Part shown: one piece after another, positions 8,161 to 12,764 of the stretch
Numbering within the stretch: the first letter of the stretch is position 1
Layout of the letters: every line of letters starts with the position of its first letter
Assembly (NCBI GenBank): GCA_025201845.1
Contig: MU604108.1
Span: 8,334 to 21,097, forward strand
Direction of reading: 5' to 3'
Source: Martensiomyces pterosporus
Taxonomy: Eukaryota; Kickxellomycota; Kickxellomycetes; Kickxellales; Kickxellaceae
Length of the DNA: 12,764 nucleotides
Translations under genes and position numbers: made by a program
The notes under the pieces: generated by a model
Told to the model about the DNA's origin: nothing
The model's database searches: none
Seen by the model: the letters and a program-made list of their open reading frames with translations, nothing else

Positions 8161-8588
8161 GACAGGATACTAAGCAGACATGTGCTGTCCCGCTCGGGTG
8201 TCCGGAGGACGCCTGTCAGGGATAACCACTGCATATGAATACCCATGCCATCCGGGGAAAATGACTACATCCCATTGATTGGGGATAACAAACAATGGCT
8301 TATTTTTGTTTTATCCAACCCCTTTATAAGGGTTTCTATTATGTTGTTACCGCCAGTCGTTATAAATGGCGTGCCTTCTTCGGAAGTTGTTTAGGATAGA
8401 AAAGCCTTCACGAGTCATTGTTTTTGTTTACATGCTTTTGGGCTTTCAGCCAGAGCTATCTCCGCTTACGAGTAGAGACCAAAAAATGTGGAGCAAGGGG
8501 AGGCGAACAACGAAATGGCTGTAAAGCCTGCAACCAGCAGGTCATCACATGTAAAACCACCCTACAGTGCACGTGAATGTATGTAGGG
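8161..8588 (+). other. Cluster of potential stem-loops
   Basis: Potential hairpins, read as RNA: 8195-8203 with 8207-8215 (9 pairs, two G-U, GGA loop); 8320-8324 with 8328-8332 (loop TAT); 8351-8355 with 8367-8371 (TTATAA in the loop); 8375-8378 with 8383-8386 closed by a TTCG tetraloop of the stable C(UUCG)G type; 8527-8531 with 8537-8541; 8560-8565 with 8583-8588. An alternative pairing, 8161-8166 with 8212-8217, would enclose the first hairpin and competes with its base. This could be a structured transcript or chance; there is no promoter or family evidence. Confidence 0.25.
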
Positions 8589-8769
8589 AAAGGATAATAA
8601 AATGTTTTCACTAAAAAGGATTAGAGTTTTTATTTTTCAAAAATACTAGTAAACCTTACTTATAACACCACTCTTCCGATTACTCCGTGTACACACTAAG
8701 TCCCCAGTAGCGTGCCAGCTAGCACACACACCGAAACAGCAACACTACTAGCACAACCAAATTTGACCG

Positions 8770-9486
8770 ATGGACGATATACTGTACAAGGGACTCAAGC
8801 TTGTCCCCAACTTCAGCACGGACAACCTTGCACCGGACAAACTTTATACCATCGAGGGGGCCAGACTGCGTGAGATTGAGGGATACACGCTTCCCACCAT
8901 AAACAATAGCAACGGGGTGGAAGAGCTCTTCAGCAAAGTTCTGTACAGCTACCACGAAGTTGAGTGCTACGAAAAGCTCAGAGGGCTGGGAATAGCGCCT
9001 GAGATGAAGGGGCTCACGAAGATACAGGGATGCTACGTCCTGTTGCTGGAAAAGATGGAGCCACTGAGGCCTCACCAAGTGGACAGCAAAATAATAAGGG
9101 CGTTGATCGAAAAGGTGAAGAAGATGCACTCTGCCGGAGTCGTGCACAGGGACCTCCGCATGAGCAATCTTCTCTACAAGGACGGCGATGTCTTCCTATG
9201 CGACTTTGAGGACAAGGGCTACTCGCCCGAGTGGGCCGCTCCTGAGGTTCTGCAAAACATGGAGTTCTCTTGTGAGTCGGACATGTACTCCTTGGGCTGC
9301 ACCATACTGGAACTGGCGACTGGTCACCCTCCCTGGCACGATGATGATGACTTTGAAAGCAATGTTGTAGCTGGGCGCTTCGACTACCTGCTTGCTGATG
9401 TGAAGACGCCCCTGCTTAAAGACATAATCCGCGACTGTCTCATCAAGAGATGTTGTGGAGGATCCCTTCAAATGCTGCTTAGTTAA
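8770..9486 (+). CDS. Small atypical protein-kinase-like protein, 238 aa
   Basis: Protein-kinase fold, probably cytosolic; activity is doubtful. The N-lobe is abbreviated with no glycine-rich loop. FSKVL (54-58, Lys56) may supply the ATP lysine, and Glu63 or Glu65 the helix-C glutamate. The hinge is near LEKMEPL (93-99). The catalytic loop VHRDLRMSNLL keeps His-Arg-Asp (126-128) and Asn133 but has Arg130 where Ser/Thr kinases have Lys. The magnesium motif is DFE (145-147), not DFG. APE (157-159) comes only 12 residues after Phe-Glu of DFE, an extremely short activation segment. Then SDMYSLGCTILEL (170-182) with Asp171, and GHPPW. The usual late arginine is replaced by CCGG just before the end (SLQMLLS). 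Start: first ATG, no in-frame alternative nearby. Codon use differs from the P450s (8 of 13 Ile are ATA). It could be a pseudokinase, a lineage-specific family, or a transferred gene. Confidence 0.8.
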   Translation: MDDILYKGLKLVPNFSTDNLAPDKLYTIEGARLREIEGYTLPTINNSNGVEELFSKVLYSYHEVECYEKLRGLGIAPEMKGLTKIQGCYVLLLEKMEPLRPHQVDSKIIRALIEKVKKMHSAGVVHRDLRMSNLLYKDGDVFLCDFEDKGYSPEWAAPEVLQNMEFSCESDMYSLGCTILELATGHPPWHDDDDFESNVVAGRFDYLLADVKTPLLKDIIRDCLIKRCCGGSLQMLLS

Positions 9487-9524
9487 TCAGATCGAGTTTC
9501 CGTTATTTCCTTTTTCTCTTGTTG

Positions 9525-9660
9525 TGCGTGTGAGCAAAGCGAAGAGTAAAGCGAGTGTATTATAATAGTAGCGAAGGGGGTGTTTGCGAAGCTAAAGAAC
9601 CTCTGAAGGAAAGTAGGATCTGCAAAGTATTTATGTACGCATCAGTTCTGGCATTGCAGG
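9525..9660 (-). repeat. Three-copy module, copy 2 (minus)
   Basis: On the minus strand TACATAAATA (9637-9628) is followed 42 bases on by TTAGCTTCGCAA (9595-9584). An AT-rich stretch and TTCGCTTTGCT come next, closely matching copy 1 over its whole length. The module points at the kinase-like gene and stops about 40 bases from its stop codon, the same geometry copy 1 shows relative to the P450. Confidence 0.6.
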
Positions 9661-9885
9661 TAATCCTGACAACACTTTGATCCAGCTTTCCCTCTGTGGT
9701 TCTTCGGCTTCGTAAACAACCCCATCGCTGTTATTCAAATACACTTGCGTTAGACACTTCGCTTCGCTCACCCACTCAACACTACCGTGTGCATAAGCAA
9801 TGTGGTTGGCGCGCGATTTTACCTTGGTAGTAGGACTTGTTGTTCGCCGGCCACTGGTCGGCAGAGAGATCCGCAGGCTGAGCTA
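9631..9885 (-). pseudogene. 3' fragment of an unrecognised gene
   Basis: On the minus strand the frame is open from just after a TAG (9883-9885) to TAA (9631-9633), 83 codons without an ATG near its beginning. Its second half reads like protein: SVEWVSEAKCLTQVYLNN, SDGVVYEAEEPQRESW, IKVLSGLPAMPELMRT. The end resembles the tails of the frames ending at 5999 and 10238. This suggests the last part of a coding sequence whose upstream exons are lost, or lie beyond an intron I cannot define. The stop codon overlaps the TACATAAATA landmark of the module. It converges on the kinase-like gene. No family is recognised. Confidence 0.35.
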
Positions 9886-10204
9886 GCCGTTCCGTAGGAT
9901 CTATTTAAAATAGATAACGAAAAAGATAGTAAGATGAAGATAATGATACTACCAAAATGCGGCCATAGGGCCGCTGGTTAAATACCCGTTGTGGTAACTG
10001 GCATCCATGAAGGTTGACAGCGGCACCGGGTAGCTATTGGAGTTAACTGAGCTGCACGAATCACGACATATCAGCCACAGATGGTGTTAGAGGGCGTGTG
10101 ACGCCATGGGAACGAGGTCACTGTGGAAAGGCATCCATGGCTGTCAGGGTCACTGTGGTTAGCATATGCAGCCATAAGCGGAAATGGAGGCTGAGAACCA
10201 CAGG
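9886..10204. other. Intergenic, palindromes and small tandem duplication
   Basis: No gene seen. A perfect palindrome with 8-base arms around one A (ATCTATTT at 9899-9906, AAATAGAT at 9908-9915) contains a TATA-like core. A hairpin GCGGCC / GGCCGC (9959-9964 / 9969-9974, loop ATAG) follows 44 bases on. GGCATCCATG occurs at 10000-10009 and again at 10130-10139. A 33-codon frame (10137-10238) ends in the third copy of the module. Confidence 0.4.
10116..10179 (+). repeat. Imperfect 32-base tandem duplication
   Basis: The 11-mer GGTCACTGTGG occurs at 10116-10126 and 10148-10158, exactly 32 bases apart, and the sequence after each copy stays partly alignable (GGCATCCATGG versus AGCATATGCAG). Two units only. 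Confidence 0.5.
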
Positions 10205-10320
10205 ACTGAATGCATGGCTTGGAGAGAGGCCTACATAAATATTTCCCTGCGGTTGCTTTTCCCATGACTGCTCCTCAACTTCGCAGGCATCCAAGTCGCT
10301 GAATATTCAACACCTTTTCA
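10205..10320 (+). repeat. Three-copy module, copy 3 (plus)
   Basis: TACATAAATA (10232-10241) and TCAACTTCGCAG (10275-10286) are 43 bases apart, the same spacing as in copy 1, with TTTCCCTG..GTTGCTTTTCCC between them. After the second landmark similarity fades faster than between copies 1 and 2. A coding-like tail, LRTTGLNAWLGERPT, ends in TAA at 10236-10238 within the first landmark, as in copy 2. Confidence 0.55.
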
Positions 10321-11128
10321 CACCCTGGTTGAACGCGTTAGGAAGCTGCTGTCTTTCCCTTCACCAAGCCCAACTGGAGCTGCTCAGCACAACCAAAAAG
10401 AAGGGATGTCGCTATACGCACAAAGGCACGAAAACAGTTCCCAGAACCATGCAGTGCTTATATGCACGTGGGATGTGCTTTTGCATATTCCAATCACCTT
10501 TACCTTCTTCTCCCCAACGCACTCTTAGGTGCGCACACGCCACTCTGCGGCTGGTGCCATGCTGCTAAAGAAATGAAAGACAATGGCAACTTCATGCCAC
10601 CCAACCATTCTGAGCGTTGCCACCTGGCACTCTCCCCATCCCTGCTAGGTGCTTGGTTTTTGCCGCCGTTTTTTTTCTCCACTAGTGTTGGTTGTCCATG
10701 GGCAGACCCGGCTGGCATCACAGTCCCCAAGGTTTGCTGCTTGTTCTTTGTGCACTTGCCAATATCCTGGGTGAATGAAGCATCAAGTCGAGCATCAGCT
10801 GCCTTAGAGGCGGAGTAAAGACGATACAACCCTTGCTTCGAATGGCATTTGCTGCTCACCCTGGTTATCACTCACCCCATTTCGCAATGTGAAGGTAACC
10901 GACTTGGTCAAAGGGTGTGAAGCAAAGCCAACCAGCCATGGGATTCCTGCCACCACCCACGAATGGCAGCGGCATTCACTATACCTCGGCGCCAATGTCC
11001 AGACATTGCCTCCTTGCATGTGCATACCTGTGAATGGAGGCCGAACAGCGTGACCCGCCTCGTCAAGCTTTGTAGTTGGTGAGAAATGATGGGTAAACAC
11101 AAAGGTACTAGTTCTCAGCTGCTGTAGT
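10321..11128. other. No supported gene; two long minus-strand open frames
   Basis: On the minus strand a frame stays open from ATG 11385 to TAA at 10804, and a second from 10871 to TAA at 10500, overlapping by 68 bases. Beyond the relic at 11129-11385 the first frame reads, for example, PWLVGFASHPLTKSVTFTLR and NQGEQQMPFEARVVSS, which looks protein-like but matches nothing I know. The second reads TQDIGKCTKNKQQTLGTV and SARWQRSEWLGGMKLPLSF. They could be pieces of one decayed minus-strand gene split by a frameshift, or chance open frames. No intact start region or domain supports either. Confidence 0.3.
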
Positions 11129-11385
11129 TCAGCTACTATCGATGTGCCCAAGGAACAATGCTGGAATTCTATCTGGCAAAGCCAGCAAAAGGTTCCTTGC
11201 CACTCTTGTCTGTCCCCAGGTGTTCTGTGCCTCCTTCCCATGGCTGCTGCAACAGCACTATCCAGAATGTGTGAAAAGAATCGGGCACCACCCTCCACCC
11301 CATGGCGTGAGAACGGCCAACGTAGCTGAAGCGAATCCTGCTCAGGCCCACCACAGGCACATCTCTCCCTATACGAAAATGCCAT
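11129..11385 (-). pseudogene. F-box-like gene relic, copy B
   Basis: Mirror-oriented homolog of 4875-5297. From ATG 11385 it reads MAFSYRERCACGG, then LQLRWPFSRHGVEGGARF and FSHILDSAVAAAMG, matching copy A residue for residue at more than half the positions. Around 11222-11242 it has two extra bases relative to A; after this shift the conserved reading continues in another frame (TWGQTRVARNLLLALPDRI then LFLGHIDSS) and ends at TGA (rc of 11129-11131). Copy A carries a stop codon that B lacks, and B a frameshift that A lacks, so both died independently. Nucleotide similarity continues upstream to about 11450, within 50 bases of the P450 start at 11501, so this relic sits head-to-head with that gene and forms part of its upstream region. 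Confidence 0.5.
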
Positions 11386-11500
11386 ATAACTCGCTTGGTG
11401 AGGTTCCTCGAGCTCGCCCCTTCAGTTTTCCTTGGCTAGTATTCACACTATCCCTTCGGCTGACTCTTTTTCACATTTATTCCCTCATATCTGGGTGCCA
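11386..11500 (+). promoter_or_regulatory. Upstream region of second P450
   Basis: The 115 bases before ATG 11501. The first 65 still align with the region upstream of pseudogene copy A (about 4815-4874). The remaining ~50 bases, including a T-rich patch (TTTTTCACATTTATTC, about 11468-11483), are unique. No clear TATA box is seen. Confidence 0.3.
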
Positions 11501-12764
11501 ATGTTCAGCCAGCTCGAACCTGCAAATCTCGTTAATGGCCTTTGGTGGCTTGCATCTCAGCCCACAACCCTGTGCACGGGATTGGTTGCATATGCAACAT
11601 GGAAAGTGGTCTATGCCCTGTACTTTTCGCCCTTGCGCAACATCCCCGGACCTTTCCTCAACCGCATCTCCAGATTGCCAGCGTTTGCGATGACGCTATA
11701 CGGAAGAATCATTGGCAAGATGCTGGGTGACTACGAGAAATATGGGGAGCTGTTTACTGTGGGTGACAAAATGGTTGCTGTTTGCAATCCCAACGACTGC
11801 CGCACGATTCTGAGCACATACGCGTTCAAAAAGGCAATGCTTTCGCATGTTGATTTCATCGAGCCCAACATGCACCTCACTAATGACCCCGAGCTCAACA
11901 AGCAGCGCAGACGCCAAGTGGGACCTGCATTCAGCCTTGCTAGCCTGCGCAAGATGGAGCCAATCATCCTGGCCGCGGGAGCCCAGCAGCTATTGAGCAA
12001 GTGGAATAGCGCAATTGAGCAGTCATCCAGTGGCATGGCCAAGGTGTGCTACGAGGAGGATTTCACTCTAATGGTTTTTGACATTATCAGCTCATTGGGA
12101 CTCGGCAAAACACACCGCTCGCTGACTTTTGGTGATTTGGCTGTTATTCGCTGGATGAAAAAGTATTTTAGCCTGATGATCATCCACGCCGCAAGTGGCG
12201 AACTACAGCTACTTCCGCTCAGTCGCTTGCTCACTAAATCGCTGCGCAAGGACGTGGACGAGTTTATCGCGTTTATAAACCGATCGATCAAAGAGCGCAA
12301 GCAGTTGTTGGCAGGAGGCGCAGCCCAACCAGACGATATCCTGCAGGCATACATCGATGCAGAGGATCCCAACTCCAAGATCAAGATGACGCCGCCGCAG
12401 ATAACTGCTGAAATATTCGTGACACTCCATGCAGGCACTGATACAAGCTCCAACACGCTCACCTGGACCATCCATCTCCTCATGCTGCACCCTCAGCACT
12501 ACAAGCGCGCTGTTGACGAGGTCCGGTCCAGCTTTGACAAGGACCACCTAATCACCTTTGACGAGATCAAGGAGAATATCCCGTACCTGGAGGTATGCAT
12601 TTATGAATCCATGCGTATTCGCCCTGTTACCCCATTCCTTCCTCGGATCGTTCCACCTGGTGGCGTGACACTCCAGGGCCACTTCATCCCTGAAGGGTAC
12701 ATTTGCATGCCGCTTGTTCCTGCTGTGAACATGAACAAGGATGTGTGGGATGAGCCGCATATTT
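11501..12764 (+). CDS. Cytochrome P450 monooxygenase, 5' part, runs off window
   Basis: Membrane-anchored haem monooxygenase, paralog of the P450 at 6117-7706. The frame is open from ATG 11501 to the window edge (421 codons) without a stop, so the haem-binding C-terminus lies outside. Visible: a hydrophobic anchor (about 22-43), the hinge SPLRNIPGP (43-51), the I-helix motif AGTDT (311-315), and the K-helix ExxR ESMR (369-372). GGVTLQGHFIPEG (387-399) matches GGVTLRGHFLPAG of the other P450. The proline hinge falls at nearly the same residue in both proteins (51 versus 53), which supports ATG 11501 although its context (C at -3) is weak and the frame is open further upstream. Long shared blocks include HLLML-PQHY and FDKDHLI. 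Arg and Ile codons are mostly CGC and ATC. Substrate unknown. Confidence 0.93.
   Translation, partial: MFSQLEPANLVNGLWWLASQPTTLCTGLVAYATWKVVYALYFSPLRNIPGPFLNRISRLPAFAMTLYGRIIGKMLGDYEKYGELFTVGDKMVAVCNPNDCRTILSTYAFKKAMLSHVDFIEPNMHLTNDPELNKQRRRQVGPAFSLASLRKMEPIILAAGAQQLLSKWNSAIEQSSSGMAKVCYEEDFTLMVFDIISSLGLGKTHRSLTFGDLAVIRWMKKYFSLMIIHAASGELQLLPLSRLLTKSLRKDVDEFIAFINRSIKERKQLLAGGAAQPDDILQAYIDAEDPNSKIKMTPPQITAEIFVTLHAGTDTSSNTLTWTIHLLMLHPQHYKRAVDEVRSSFDKDHLITFDEIKENIPYLEVCIYESMRIRPVTPFLPRIVPPGGVTLQGHFIPEGYICMPLVPAVNMNKDVWDEPHI

Larger units (their letters stand above)
7707..8769. other. Divergent intergenic region, hairpin-rich
   Basis: This spacer separates the starts of the minus-strand P450 and the plus-strand kinase-like gene and must hold both promoters. 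For the P450, the minus strand carries a CT-rich tract (about 7796-7825). For the kinase, a TTATAA lies at 8660-8665, about 105 bases before the ATG. In between are a short dispersed repeat (8008-8054) and a cluster of small stem-loops (8161-8590). A 61-codon frame at 8053-8238 has no recognisable features. I see no tRNA, snRNA or other RNA gene I can name. Confidence 0.5.

Noticed and set aside
8053..8238. 61-codon plus-strand frame starting MMEPIYFPIDL
   Set aside because: No domain, no homologous frame elsewhere in the window, and it overlaps the stem-loop cluster.
8302..8308. ATTTTTG, resembling an Sm site of a spliceosomal RNA, with a hairpin after it
   Set aside because: No U1, U2, U4 or U5 signature sequence is found around it, and the A/T-rich run is likely by chance.
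11142..11693. Plus-strand frame of 183 codons overlapping the second P450 start
   Set aside because: Its left half is antisense to relic B and its right half is out of frame with the P450, which has strong family motifs.
6117..12764. Secondary-metabolite gene cluster
   Set aside because: Two P450 paralogs and a kinase-like gene without any backbone enzyme, transporter or regulator do not make a cluster.
1..12764. CRISPR array, rRNA or bacterial operon signals
   Set aside because: No regularly spaced repeats or rRNA sequence were seen, and gene organisation is eukaryotic.

Overview
The window looks like nuclear DNA of a fungus. The genes are intronless, with ATG starts in fungal-type contexts and pyrimidine-rich upstream regions. 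Two of them are F-box/leucine-rich-repeat-like proteins of a kind I associate with large families in early-diverging fungi such as Kickxellales (Coemansia-like). Two others are membrane-anchored class II P450s. The lineage assignment is an impression from protein style; no search could be run.

Layout, left to right. 158-1873 (+) and 2682-4385 (+) are two tandem, diverged F-box-like paralogs separated by an 800-base spacer with a strong CT block. 4386-6116 is a graveyard: an F-box-like pseudogene (4875-5297), a tyrosine-recombinase remnant (5520-5726, minus) enclosed by a near-perfect 29-base inverted repeat (5432-5460 / 5833-5861), and a short coding-like tail (5832-5999, plus). 6117-7706 (-) is a complete cytochrome P450. 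7707-8769 is a hairpin-rich divergent intergenic region. 8770-9486 (+) is a small, atypical protein-kinase-like gene with unusual motifs and codon use. 9487-11450 holds further relics: three copies of a ~110-base module occur in the window (5975-6095 plus, 9525-9660 minus, 10205-10320 plus), and a second copy of the F-box-like pseudogene lies at 11129-11385 (minus). 11501 to the right edge (+) is a second P450, open to the end of the window and therefore partial; it is a close paralog of the first.

The two P450s point away from each other with the kinase-like gene between them. Nothing in the window (no PKS, NRPS, terpene synthase, reductase or transporter) supports a biosynthetic cluster; local duplication followed by decay explains most of the structure. 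The most notable items are the kinase-like gene with a very short activation segment and alien codon preference, the three-copy module with conserved internal spacing, and the inverted-repeat recombinase remnant. I do not see a convincing new multi-gene system.
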